Below are positions 23,459 through 31,020 of a DNA stretch of 39,967 nucleotides, piece after piece. The DNA is taken from the NCBI GenBank assembly GCA_016867235.1, contig VGJY01000015.1:1-39967 (forward strand), read 5' to 3'. The notes beneath the pieces are model-generated. The model saw nothing but the letters and a program-made list of their open reading frames with translations, had not been told where the DNA came from and did not search any database. A program made the position numbers and the translations under genes. The stretch is from Candidatus Tanganyikabacteria bacterium (GTDB lineage Bacteria > Cyanobacteriota > Sericytochromatia > S15B-MN24 > VGJW01). Every line of letters starts with the position of its first letter. Position 1 is the stretch's first letter.

Positions 23459-24736
23459 CTACCGGCTCGGCGCCGGGAAGATCTGGGGCTTGTGGTTGCC
23501 CTCCGAAGCCGGGGTCTGGCTCGCAGGAACACTCGCCTCGCGCTCGGCCGGGACCTGATGTTGATCGCCCGCCACGAGGCGATAGACTCCCTCGGTCTGC
23601 TCGGCGATGCGATCCCAGTTGAAGACGCGCTCGACGCGCTCGAACGCGTTCTGCACCAGCCACTGGGCGTGATCCGGGCGCGAGAGCACCTGGAGGATGC
23701 CCCAGGCCAGCGACTGCACGTCGCCGGCGTAGGTCGTGACGCCCGTGACGTCGTGCTCGATGATCTCCCACAGGCCGCCGGCATCCGACGCCACGACCGG
23801 CACGCCCGCGGCCATACCCTCGAGGGCGACGATGCCGAAGGGCTCGTAGAGGGACGGCGCGACCGACACGTCCGCGACGCGGTACAGGCGCACGAGGGTG
23901 TCATCGTCCACGTAGCCCGTGAACAGGCACTTGTGGCCCAGGCGCAGCGCCGCCGCCCGCGCCTTGAGCTCGTCCACGAAGCCGCCCTTGCCCACGATGA
24001 CGAACTTGGCGTCGGGGTACTGGGCGATGATGTGCGACGCCGCCTCGAGCAGGAACTGGCCGCCCTTCTCGACCACCATCCGCCCGACGAACAGCACGAT
24101 CTTCTCGAAATCCAGCGCGAAGCGGCGCCGGAACGCCATCCGCTCCGGGAAGTCGAAGTGGAACTTCGTGGGATCGATGCCGTTGGGGATGACGTGTATC
24201 TTGTCTTGCGGCACGCCGAACTGGCCCTGCACCTCGTGGAACATCGTGCTGCTGCACACGACGACCTGGTAGGACTCGAAGGTGAGGTACCACTCCTGCT
24301 GCGCGATGTAGCGGCTCATGGCGTGGTGGATGCCCTTGTTGCGGCCCGCCTCGGTCGCGTGCACCGTACCGATGAGCGGCACGTCGACCGACTTCTTGAG
24401 CAGGTTGGCCGCCTGCACGACCAGCCAGTCGTGCGCGTGGAAGACGTCGAACGGCGCGATGCGCTGGGTCTGGAGCGCCATGCGCGCCAGGCCGAAGTTG
24501 AGGTGCAGCACCCACTCGACGAAGTCGCGCGTCGGCGCGGCGACCTCGCCGCCGCGGGCCCGGTGCAAGTGGACGCCCCCGACCACCTCGTGCTCGGCCG
24601 TGTCGGGATGGTCGGCCGTGAAGACGTGGACCTCGTGGCCCTTGCGGACCAGGGCCTGGGACAGTTCTTCCACGTGCCGGGCGATGCCGCCGACTATTCG
24701 CGGCGGGTATTCCCAGCTCAGCATTCCGATGCGCAT
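23459..24736 (-). CDS. Glycosyltransferase family 4 (GT-B, glycogen-synthase-like)
   Basis: A 425-aa retaining GT-B glycosyltransferase. The N-terminal acceptor domain begins MRIGMLSWEYPPRIVGGIAR, the glycogen/starch synthase-like glycine loop, with HAHDWLVVQAAN further on. The C-terminal donor domain has VLFVGRMVVEKGGQFLLEAA and the EPFGIVALEGMAAGVPVVA motif (Ex7E). The last ~35 residues are polar and disordered. The ATG lies one base after the stop of the DUF1537 gene. With the downstream NDP-sugar synthase and hexomutase it forms a compact glucan- or mannan-building set; the precise product (glycogen-like polymer, glucosylglycerate, exopolysaccharide) is not decidable here. Confidence 0.9.
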   Translation of the reverse strand: MRIGMLSWEYPPRIVGGIARHVEELSQALVRKGHEVHVFTADHPDTAEHEVVGGVHLHRARGGEVAAPTRDFVEWVLHLNFGLARMALQTQRIAPFDVFHAHDWLVVQAANLLKKSVDVPLIGTVHATEAGRNKGIHHAMSRYIAQQEWYLTFESYQVVVCSSTMFHEVQGQFGVPQDKIHVIPNGIDPTKFHFDFPERMAFRRRFALDFEKIVLFVGRMVVEKGGQFLLEAASHIIAQYPDAKFVIVGKGGFVDELKARAAALRLGHKCLFTGYVDDDTLVRLYRVADVSVAPSLYEPFGIVALEGMAAGVPVVASDAGGLWEIIEHDVTGVTTYAGDVQSLAWGILQVLSRPDHAQWLVQNAFERVERVFNWDRIAEQTEGVYRLVAGDQHQVPAEREASVPASQTPASEGNHKPQIFPAPSR

Positions 24737-24737
24737 T

Positions 24738-26102
24738 TCAGGCTACTTCCTCTGTCTGACGTAAGTATTCCACTATCACGCGGAGCGTGTCGGGGCTCCC
24801 GAAGCCCCCGGACTTGGTGACGAGGCGCAAGTTCCTCCCGACGACCCGCGAGAGCGGGACGGCGGGGACCACCTCCGCGACGATCTCCAGCCGTTCGCCC
24901 GGCAAGGCCTCGCAAATGGCGGCCGCCGTCTCGCCGCCGGCCGCCACGACGCCCCCGAGAGCCGCCTGCTCGTGCAGGTGGCGTGCGAGGGCGCCCAGGC
25001 CACGAGACAGGCTGCGGCCCACCTGGCTGCCGGTGATGCCGAGCGTGCGCCCCAGTTCGCGATCTTTCTCGACCTGCTCGGGGGAGATCGCGGTGGTCAC
25101 GATGACGTCCCGGCCGGCGATCAGCCCCTGCAGGGCCTGGCGGGCGGCCATGGCGAGCTCGGAGTGGAGCTCCCAGCCAGCGGCGCCGCCTGGCTGATCC
25201 AGCAGCAGGAGGTGCCGGACGTCCACCAGGACCAGGCGCGCCGTGGCGCCCAGGTGCTGGATCTGCTCCAGGGTGGTGGGGTTGGGCGAGCCCGACACGA
25301 TGAGGATCGGCGGCGTCCGGCCCAGCACGCGGCCGGCCGGCGGGCCGAATTCCCGCCGGCCCGGACGATCGAGCTGCATGGGCGTGGCCTTTTTCGGCCG
25401 CACCGCCATCAGCGCGGCGGCCAGTCCCGCCGAACCGACCGGCAGGACGCGGTAGCCGAGCCGCCAGACGGCGCGGGCGATCTGCTCGAGATCGGCGGTG
25501 CGGGCCGCGTCGACCACCACGACGCGCATGCCGGCTGCCTTGGCGCGGGCGATCGCCCCGGCGACCGCCTCCCAGCCGGCCAGCACGGTTCGGAGGTCGA
25601 TGGAAGTTACGGGCAGGCCGCTGGTCGCGGCGACCGTGGGAACGTGCGACTCGCTGGCCGGGGCGATGGGATCGGCGCCGTACTCGGTGAGGGCCACCGG
25701 GGTACCCGCGACGAGCTGGAAGCCGCCGATGGTGGTGCGCCCGTGCTCGGGGAAGGCCGGCGCCACGACCGCCAGATCGAGGCCGAGTTCGGCGAGCAGG
25801 CCGCGGATCCCGGCACCGACATTGCCGCGCAGCGTGCTGTCTATCTTGAGGTAGAACTCCTGGCAGCCGGCGTCGGCCAGCCAGCGCGCCGCCGCCGCGG
25901 ATCGCTCGGCAGCGGCCTCCGGTTCGAGATGGCGCGAGCCCGCCGCGATCGCCACCGCCGTCACGTCGTCGGGCAGTTCCGCCGTATCGCCGGGCGGGAA
26001 CCGGGTGATGAGCCAGGTGCGAAGGCCGGCACGATGGTACTGGAGGCCGGTATCCCCGGCCCCCGTCAAGTCGTCTGCGACGATACCGAACTTCGCGATC
26101 AG
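24738..26102 (-). CDS. Four-carbon acid sugar kinase family protein (DUF1537/YgbK-like)
   Basis: About 454 aa. The N-terminal signature FGIVADDLTGAGDTGLQYHR and the block FYLKIDSTLRGNVGAGIRGL are those of the OtnK/DtnK (YgbK) kinases, which phosphorylate C4 sugar acids such as threonate and erythronate. The C-terminal nucleotide-binding domain contains LIVSGSPNPTTLEQI and VVAAGGETAAAICEAL. No aldolase (OtnC) or epimerase partner is adjacent; the gene sits between ssb and a glycosyltransferase, so the usual pathway is not supported by context. No ATG, GTG or TTG lies at the expected start: the best is CTG 26102 (then IAKFGIV), 4 nt after the ssb stop, or ATC 26099. Translation may depend on coupling to ssb. 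Confidence 0.85.
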   Translation of the reverse strand: MIAKFGIVADDLTGAGDTGLQYHRAGLRTWLITRFPPGDTAELPDDVTAVAIAAGSRHLEPEAAAERSAAAARWLADAGCQEFYLKIDSTLRGNVGAGIRGLLAELGLDLAVVAPAFPEHGRTTIGGFQLVAGTPVALTEYGADPIAPASESHVPTVAATSGLPVTSIDLRTVLAGWEAVAGAIARAKAAGMRVVVVDAARTADLEQIARAVWRLGYRVLPVGSAGLAAALMAVRPKKATPMQLDRPGRREFGPPAGRVLGRTPPILIVSGSPNPTTLEQIQHLGATARLVLVDVRHLLLLDQPGGAAGWELHSELAMAARQALQGLIAGRDVIVTTAISPEQVEKDRELGRTLGITGSQVGRSLSRGLGALARHLHEQAALGGVVAAGGETAAAICEALPGERLEIVAEVVPAVPLSRVVGRNLRLVTKSGGFGSPDTLRVIVEYLRQTEEVA

Positions 26103-26106
26103 CGGT

Positions 26107-26469
26107 CTACCCGGCCTCGGCTCCCTCGGGGGCCACCCGATCGTCCCGCTTGCCCAGGAGCCGCAGGTTGGTCGCGCGGATGACCGGCATCTCCCGCCAC
26201 TGCCCGGTATTCTGGTCCTTCCACTTCTGGATCTCGAGGCGGCCCTGGATGCCGACCAGCGTGCCCTTCTTGACGAAGTCCGCGGCGACCTGGGCCTGCT
26301 TCTCCCAAAGCTCGATGCGGAACCAGTCGGTCGTGTCCACGCCCTCGGTCCGCTTGACGGGCCGATCCACGGCGAGATTGAACGTCGTCTTGGGCGTGCC
26401 CGAAGGCTCAAGGTAGCGAATCTCGGCGTCGCGCCCGGCGCGCCCCACCAGAACTACGGAATTGACCAT
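26107..26469 (-). CDS. ssb: Single-stranded DNA-binding protein
   Basis: A 120-aa OB-fold SSB. It begins MVNSVVLVGRAGRDAEIRYL and contains FNLAVDRPV, TTDWFRIELWEKQAQVAADF, VKKGTLVGIQGRLEIQKW and ATNLRLLGKR. ATG 26469 has GGGGAG 8 nt before it, so the upstream in-frame ATG at 26499 is not used. The protein stops soon after the OB domain (DDRVAPEGAEAG) and lacks the DDDIPF-type acidic tip that recruits partner proteins in most bacteria. Short tail-less SSBs of this type are typical of cyanobacteria. It leads the operon that continues into the DUF1537 and glycan genes. Confidence 0.93.
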   Translation of the reverse strand: MVNSVVLVGRAGRDAEIRYLEPSGTPKTTFNLAVDRPVKRTEGVDTTDWFRIELWEKQAQVAADFVKKGTLVGIQGRLEIQKWKDQNTGQWREMPVIRATNLRLLGKRDDRVAPEGAEAG

Positions 26470-26598
26470 GTGCGCTCTCCCCGAAAAAGGTCCATGCATG
26501 ATAGGCCGGACCCGGTGTTACGTCCACGTTAGATATAGTAAGTCATGATTTAAATTGTGTCAATAGAAATTTCGCTCCGGCGTGTTAGCCTCTTAGGC
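26470..26598. promoter_or_regulatory. AT-rich divergent promoter region of ssb and the tRNA nucleotidyltransferase
   Basis: The middle of this 129-bp gap (26530-26572) is strikingly AT-rich, with TATATC on the minus strand (26537-26532) as a possible -10 for ssb. On the plus strand an extended -10 TGtTAGCCT (26583-26591) precedes ATG 26599 by 7 nt, predicting a leaderless message. No operator-like palindrome is obvious. Confidence 0.45.
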
Positions 26599-28365
26599 AT
26601 GTCAGGCGAGATCATTGCCGTGCCGGCCGACATTCCGGCGGCACGGCTCATGAGCCGCCCGGTGCAGACCGTCGCGCCCGATACGCCTCTGGCCGAGGCG
26701 CATGGCGCGTTCATGCGCACCGGCCACCGCACCCTGCCGGTCGTCAGCGATGGGCGCCCCGTCGGCTTGCTTGGCCGCACCGATTGCGAGCGCGCCGTCC
26801 GGCATGGCCTTGGCGATCACGTCGTCTCGCAGGCCATGGGCCCCGCCCCGCCGGCCGTGACGACCGACGCGTCCGCCGGCGAGGTGCTGCGCATCCTGGG
26901 CGCCCCCGGGCCGGGCCGCGTGCTCGTCACGGGCGAAACGGGCGAACTCTGCGGCATCATCTCGCGATCGGACCTGCTGGTGCGCCTGCTCGGCCAGGCC
27001 GGCGACGGGGGCCCCCCGGGCGCGGTCGCGACCGACATGCCGCCGGGATTCACGGTCCTCGAAATCGCCAGCCTCCTGGAAGCTCGCTGGGCGCCGGCCG
27101 AACTGCAGCTCCTGCGCCGCATCAGCCGCGAATGCTCCGGCCGGCGCCTCTACCTGGTCGGCGGGGCGGTACGCGACCTCCTGCTGGGCCGCCCGAGCTA
27201 CGACCTCGACCTGATGGTCGAGGATTCCGGGCAGCAGGCTGCCCGGCACCTGGCCACGGTCCTGGGTGCCGAGGTGTCCGTCCACGAGCCCTTCGGCACG
27301 GCGACGCTGGTGCTGCCCGGGGGGCGCCGCATCGACGTGGCGACGAGCCGCGCCGAGCTTTACTCCAGGCCGGGCGCCCTGCCGGAGGTCACGCCCGCCG
27401 GCCTCCTGCACGACCTGGCGCGGCGCGACTTCACGCTCAACGCGCTGGCGATGCGCGTGGATCCCGGTGCCTGGGGCCGAGTGATCGATCCGTATGGTGG
27501 ACTCGACGACCTCGAGCATGGCCGCCTGCGGGTGCTTTACACCATCAGCTTCATCGAGGATCCCACCCGCCTCGTGCGGGGCGTTCGTTTCGAGCGGAAG
27601 TTCGGTTTGCGGCTGGAGCCCAGGACGGCCGAGCTGGCCCGTTTCGCGCTCGCGTCGGGGAAACTGGACGCCCTCGGCGGGGAGCGGCTCAAGAACGAAC
27701 TGCGCAAGCTTCTCGCGCTGCCCGATCTGGCCGGCGCGGTCTCGCGGCTGGCCGAATTCGACGCGTGGCGCCTGCTGCATCCGGCACTCGCCGGCACCGC
27801 TCCGGATGCCGGCACGCTCGAACGCCTGGAGGCGGTCCTGCGGGAGTGGCCCGAGCTTGCGGGCGACGACGCGCTGGCGGCTCGCTATCGGGGCACGCTG
27901 GCGGTCGTGCTCGCTCCGCTGGGCCCGGAGCGGGCCCGCGAGGCGCTGGCGAGCCTGCACTCGGCCGGCGAGGACATCCGGGGGATCGTGCAGGCCATCC
28001 AGGCCGGCGCGGATCTCGGGGATCGGCTCCGCGACCTGCTGGCGGGCCAGGCGAGCGAGCGGTTCAGGGCGTTCCGGCAGCTCGGCGCCGACGCCCTGCG
28101 TCACCTGGCGGCCCTGTCGGGCCTCCCGGCCGTGCGGGCCGCCGCGGTAGAGCACCTGGCGGTCCGCGAGGTGCGCCTGCTGGCCGTCGACGGGGACTGG
28201 CTCAAGGCGCAGGGGGTGGCGCCAGGTCCCCTGCTCGGCAAGGTCCTGGACGACACGCTGATGGCGGTGATTGACCGTATCGTTCCCCCGGACCCGGAGG
28301 CGCAGCGCCGCTTCGCGCTCGCCCGGGCGCGGGAACTCGGCGCCGTCCCCGGCGGTCGGAGCTGA
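26599..28365 (+). CDS. CBS-domain tRNA nucleotidyltransferase / poly(A) polymerase family protein
   Basis: 588 aa. Residues ~10-140 carry two CBS motifs (ARLMSRPVQTVAPDTPLAEA... HRTLPVVSDGRPVGLLGRTD; then a second copy ending GIISRSDLLVRLL), an adenosyl-ligand sensor. The class II polymerase domain follows: YLVGGAVRDLLLGRPSYDLD with the GGxVRD and DxD motifs, RRDFTLNALAM, and FIEDPTRLVRGVRFERKFG. The C-terminal part is helical. The enzyme adds CCA, CC or A to tRNA 3' ends, or tails RNA; which one cannot be told, and lineages with split CC- and A-adding enzymes often carry CBS-fused forms. ATG 26599 is preferred over GTG 26557 because an extended -10 box lies 7 nt upstream. Its TGA stop shares its last base with the repeat element 28365-28491. 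Confidence 0.88.
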   Translation: MSGEIIAVPADIPAARLMSRPVQTVAPDTPLAEAHGAFMRTGHRTLPVVSDGRPVGLLGRTDCERAVRHGLGDHVVSQAMGPAPPAVTTDASAGEVLRILGAPGPGRVLVTGETGELCGIISRSDLLVRLLGQAGDGGPPGAVATDMPPGFTVLEIASLLEARWAPAELQLLRRISRECSGRRLYLVGGAVRDLLLGRPSYDLDLMVEDSGQQAARHLATVLGAEVSVHEPFGTATLVLPGGRRIDVATSRAELYSRPGALPEVTPAGLLHDLARRDFTLNALAMRVDPGAWGRVIDPYGGLDDLEHGRLRVLYTISFIEDPTRLVRGVRFERKFGLRLEPRTAELARFALASGKLDALGGERLKNELRKLLALPDLAGAVSRLAEFDAWRLLHPALAGTAPDAGTLERLEAVLREWPELAGDDALAARYRGTLAVVLAPLGPERAREALASLHSAGEDIRGIVQAIQAGADLGDRLRDLLAGQASERFRAFRQLGADALRHLAALSGLPAVRAAAVEHLAVREVRLLAVDGDWLKAQGVAPGPLLGKVLDDTLMAVIDRIVPPDPEAQRRFALARARELGAVPGGRS

Positions 28366-28491
28366 TAGCGGCGCCCAGATGACCTTGCGCTGTCTTCGTC
28401 ACCCCGGCGAAAGCCGGGGTCTAGCCGAGGTCTGGCTAGATTCCGGCTTCCGCCGGAATGACGCGGGGCGGAGTCGTGTGAGCGGCGCTAT
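28365..28491. repeat. 127-bp miniature element with terminal inverted repeats, copy 2
   Basis: It begins ATAGCGGCGCCCAGATGACC and ends, in reverse complement, ATAGCGCCGCTCACACGACT (about 18 of 26 terminal positions agree). The ends match those of the element at 8682-8809 (left 23 of 26, right about 20 of 26) and the lengths differ by one base, so the two are one family. The core is different: here an inverted pair of GTCA-CCCGG-type REP units. The first base is the A of the preceding gene's TGA. No obvious target duplication. Confidence 0.72.
28398..28462. repeat. REPIN: inverted pair of 29-bp REP hairpins
   Basis: Unit 1 (28398-28426) holds the hairpin CCCCGGC-GAAA-GCCGGGG; unit 2 (28434-28462, inverted) holds TTCCGGC-TTCC-GCCGGAA. 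Reverse-complementing unit 2 gives 24 of 29 identities with unit 1. Two of the differences are paired (CC:GG against TT:AA), so the stem is conserved by compensation. The form matches REP doublets common in bacterial intergenic DNA. Confidence 0.7.
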
Positions 28492-28555
28492 GAGTGAGTA
28501 TGAGATTCACACAGGCCCCCTCGATGAGGCTCTGACGAAAGGTCTCGCATAGAAG

Positions 28556-29200
28556 GTGTTCGGATTCCTCGACTTCTCGGACGCGCCGGAGACGCTGGTG
28601 CGGAAGATCCTCATCCTGCTGCCGATCTTCCTGATCTCCATCACGATTCACGAGTTCGCGCACGCCTTCGTCGCGCGCTCCCTGGGCGATCCCACCCCGG
28701 AGGAGGCCGGCCGCGTGACCCTCAACCCCGTCGCCCATCTCGATCCGCTGGGAACGCTCATGATCCTGTTCGGCCCGATCGGCTGGGCCAAGCCGGTGCC
28801 GATCGATCCCGGCCGCCTGGGCCGCTGGGGTACGTTGCTCACCGCCGCTGCCGGTCCGTTCTCCAATCTCGTCCTGGCTATCGTGTCGATCGCCGCGCTC
28901 AAGCACCTGCCAGGGATCATGGCCGGCACGGGAGCGCCAGGGGACCTGCTCCTGCCCTTCGCCGTCGCCCTGTCGCTCAATCTCGGCCTCGCGGTCTTCA
29001 ACATGCTGCCCATCCCCCCGCTGGACGGCTCGCAGATCGTCTACAGCCTGCTGCCGCCGCGCCTCCTGCCCGCCTACCACAATCTCATGCCTTACGGCGT
29101 CATCGCCCTGGTCGCCCTGGTGATGCTGCCGGTCGGCGGCGTGTTCCTTGATGGCATCATGCGGGCCGCGCGTGCCTTCCTCGTGGACCTCGTGCCTTGA
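28556..29200 (+). CDS. Site-2 protease family membrane metalloprotease (M50)
   Basis: A 214-aa polytopic protease of the SpoIVFB-like M50 branch, which cuts within the membrane. The zinc motif is ITIHEFAHAF (His32, Glu33, His36) in the first helix region. The third ligand is Asp157 in NMLPIPPLDGSQI (NxxPxPxLDG). The segment GRVTLNPVAHLDPLGTLMIL between them is typical of the short family without PDZ or CBS domains. Start is GTG 28556; AGAAGG abuts it too closely to be a good ribosome-binding site. A TIR element lies 64 nt upstream and a REP unit begins immediately after the stop. Substrate unknown. Confidence 0.9.
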   Translation: MFGFLDFSDAPETLVRKILILLPIFLISITIHEFAHAFVARSLGDPTPEEAGRVTLNPVAHLDPLGTLMILFGPIGWAKPVPIDPGRLGRWGTLLTAAAGPFSNLVLAIVSIAALKHLPGIMAGTGAPGDLLLPFAVALSLNLGLAVFNMLPIPPLDGSQIVYSLLPPRLLPAYHNLMPYGVIALVALVMLPVGGVFLDGIMRAARAFLVDLVP

Positions 29201-29225
29201 GGCCGGCACGGAGGCCGGCCCCACC
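29201..29225 (+). repeat. Solo REP unit after the S2P gene
   Basis: GGCCGGCACGGAGGCCGGCC followed by CCACC starts at the base after the TGA stop. It is the same unit as both core repeats of the element at 8682-8809 (8717-8740 and inverted 8753-8774), here without the terminal inverted repeats. Confidence 0.65.
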
Positions 29226-29235
29226 GTGAGGTAGG

Positions 29236-29706
29236 ATGGGCGCGCTCGGGAGGCTGATCCAGGTAGGTCACTACCTGCTTTCGCGGCCGACGGCCGACGA
29301 TCTGCGGCTGGCGGCCCTCCGGCTGGATCCGGCGGAGTTCGAGATCTTCGCGGCGATGGGGCCCGCCGATCAGGCCCACGGGGCGCGGGTCGCCGACCGC
29401 CTGGTCCAGGGCGGGGCGCCTCCCGGGGTCGTCGCGGCCGGCTACTTGCATGACGCCGGAAAACCCCCGTCGTTCGGCCTGTTCTGGCGATCGTTCGCGG
29501 TGCTCTGGCCGGATCCCCGGCCGCCCGCCGACCCGCCCGAGCGCGCTCCATGGAAGCGCGCACGGCAGATCTACCACTGGCACGGCCACTATGCCGCGGC
29601 CGCCCTGGCCCGCGCCGGCGCGTCCGCCGAGGTGCAGGCCCTTGTTCGGGGCGAGGGCATGGGCCCATGGGCCGACGCGCTTCGCACGGCGGATGATCGC
29701 GGCTGA
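29236..29706 (+). CDS. Small HD-domain protein
   Basis: A 156-aa HD-superfamily protein, probably a metal-dependent phosphohydrolase. Ligands visible are His48 (ADQAHGARVA), His72-Asp73 (YLHDAGKPPSFG), a later histidine in YHWHGHYAA, and an aspartate in WADALRTADDR. The helix after LHDAGK carries an FWRSFAVLW stretch. GAGG lies just before ATG 29236. It is coupled to the next gene by a one-base overlap (TGATG). Substrate unknown; the DUF167 neighbour gives no clear clue. Confidence 0.8.
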   Translation: MGALGRLIQVGHYLLSRPTADDLRLAALRLDPAEFEIFAAMGPADQAHGARVADRLVQGGAPPGVVAAGYLHDAGKPPSFGLFWRSFAVLWPDPRPPADPPERAPWKRARQIYHWHGHYAAAALARAGASAEVQALVRGEGMGPWADALRTADDRG

Positions 29707-30005
29707 TGGCGGCCTGCGAGGCGCGGCGCGACGGCGTCGTTCTTGACGTGCGCGTGCAGCCGCGGGCAGGAAGGGACGGTATTCTCGGCGTGCAAGGCGA
29801 CAGGCTGCGGCTGCGTGTCGCGGCCCCGCCCGTCGACGGTGAAGCCACGGCCGCCTGCCGGAGCCTCCTTGCGGAGGCCTTCGGGGTGCCTCTTTCGGCC
29901 GTTCGGCTCCTCAAGGGGGAGCGGAGCCGGGACAAGACCTTCGCCATCTCCGGCGATCCGGCTGCCCTGGAATCGGCTTTCGCTGCCGTCGAAAAACCGG
30001 TTTAG
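29706..30005 (+). CDS. DUF167 (YggU) family protein
   Basis: A 99-aa protein of the widespread DUF167/YggU family, of unknown biochemical role. Family blocks: VLDVRVQPRAGRDGILGVQG, LRLRVAAPPVDGEATAACRS and VRLLKGERSRDKTFAISG (the GxxSRxK motif). The start overlaps the HD gene stop by one base, so the two are translationally coupled. Normal length, nothing odd. Confidence 0.92.
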   Translation: MAACEARRDGVVLDVRVQPRAGRDGILGVQGDRLRLRVAAPPVDGEATAACRSLLAEAFGVPLSAVRLLKGERSRDKTFAISGDPAALESAFAAVEKPV

Positions 30006-30023
30006 CAGGCAGACATAACTGGG

Positions 30024-30029
30024 TATAAG
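30024..30029 (+). promoter_or_regulatory. Possible -10 box before the first secreted-protein gene
   Basis: TATAAG lies in the 87-bp gap between the DUF167 gene and ATG 30093, with a poor -35 (TTTAGC) 17 bp upstream. A small hairpin GAGCC/GGCTC sits between it and the AAGGAG ribosome-binding site. Weak evidence. Confidence 0.25.
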
Positions 30030-30092
30030 GGCAGATGGGGGAACACTGATTTCGTCGAGCCTTGGAAGGGGCTCAGCTGGAAGGAGCAAGCC

Positions 30093-30992
30093 ATGGGGGG
30101 TAAGAGCCTCGTCTGGGCGGTCGCGCTGGTATTTGCCCTTAGCCTGCCCGCGTATGCCCAGAAGAAGAACTATTCCGAGCAGGCCAACTCGTCACGCTCG
30201 GAGAAGAAGGAGACCCACACCACCGAGGTGAAGGCAAAGGTTCAAAAGCGGACCACCGTCGGGGACGATACGTACCTGCAGGAGGCCGACACCAGCCAGA
30301 TCACCAAGCACTTCAAGACGGATACGTACACCACCTACACGTGCACCTGGTTGGAGTCCGTGACCAAGTCGCGCACGGTGACGTACGAGATCGAGCGCTT
30401 CTGGGAGTATCCGTGCCCGCCCGGGGCGCGGGAGGTGATCCGGTACGGGACCCGGACCGAGACCTACGAGGAAGACGAGCCCCGTAGCGACAACGTCACC
30501 CGCCTGACCAACACGTCGTACTCGTCCGAGGTGCAACCCAAGACGACCGGCTCGTTCCGCACCGTCTCGCGGCTCAGCAGCGGCGCCATCGCCTCGATGG
30601 CCACCGCCGCGGGCGCCGCGGGCGCGGGCCGGGACATCGGCTTCTCGGGCGACACCGGCTCCGGCTCCGACGGCGCGCGGGTCTCGAGCGCCGGCAAGAC
30701 CAAGAAGATCGCCGGGGCCACGAAGGCCATCAAGGCCGGCGGCGCCAAGGACTTCGACGCATCCGGTTCATACTCTGGCGGCGGCCTGACCCTCGTCGTC
30801 GCAGGCAAGGGCGGCGACGACTACGACCTGACCTTCGGCGCATTCAAGACCGAAGCGAAGTTCAACCGCGGCAAGGGCAAGATCGAAGCCGGCAAGGGCA
30901 AGAACGAGACCGTGGATTTGACCTTCGGCAACGGGGGTAATAGTCTGACGGGCACGATCAGGGGCAACGCCGTCTCGCTGACGAAACAGTAA
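30093..30992 (+). CDS. Secreted protein of unknown function, Lys/Thr-rich then Gly-rich
   Basis: 299 aa with a clear signal peptide (MGGKSLVWAVALVFALSLPA, cut after AYA). AAGGAG lies 7 nt before the ATG. The mature N-terminus is very charged and Thr-rich (SRSEKKETHTTEVKAKVQKR). A middle segment has two cysteines in TYTCTWLES and YPCPPGARE, perhaps a disulfide. The region ~160-230 is Gly/Ala/Ser-rich, and the last ~75 residues alternate strand-like blocks (GGLTLVVAGKGGDDYDLTFG, SLTGTIRGNAVSL), like a small beta-sandwich or lipocalin-type domain. I do not recognise the family. The lipoprotein gene follows after 28 nt, so an operon of exported proteins is likely. Confidence 0.8.
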   Translation: MGGKSLVWAVALVFALSLPAYAQKKNYSEQANSSRSEKKETHTTEVKAKVQKRTTVGDDTYLQEADTSQITKHFKTDTYTTYTCTWLESVTKSRTVTYEIERFWEYPCPPGAREVIRYGTRTETYEEDEPRSDNVTRLTNTSYSSEVQPKTTGSFRTVSRLSSGAIASMATAAGAAGAGRDIGFSGDTGSGSDGARVSSAGKTKKIAGATKAIKAGGAKDFDASGSYSGGGLTLVVAGKGGDDYDLTFGAFKTEAKFNRGKGKIEAGKGKNETVDLTFGNGGNSLTGTIRGNAVSLTKQ

Positions 30993-31020
30993 ACCCCCTG
31001 ATCCCCCGGCAGGAGGGATC

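Noticed and set aside
28271-28552. A 93-codon plus-strand frame
   Set aside because: It overlaps the end of the tRNA nucleotidyltransferase and then reads through the TIR/REPIN element.
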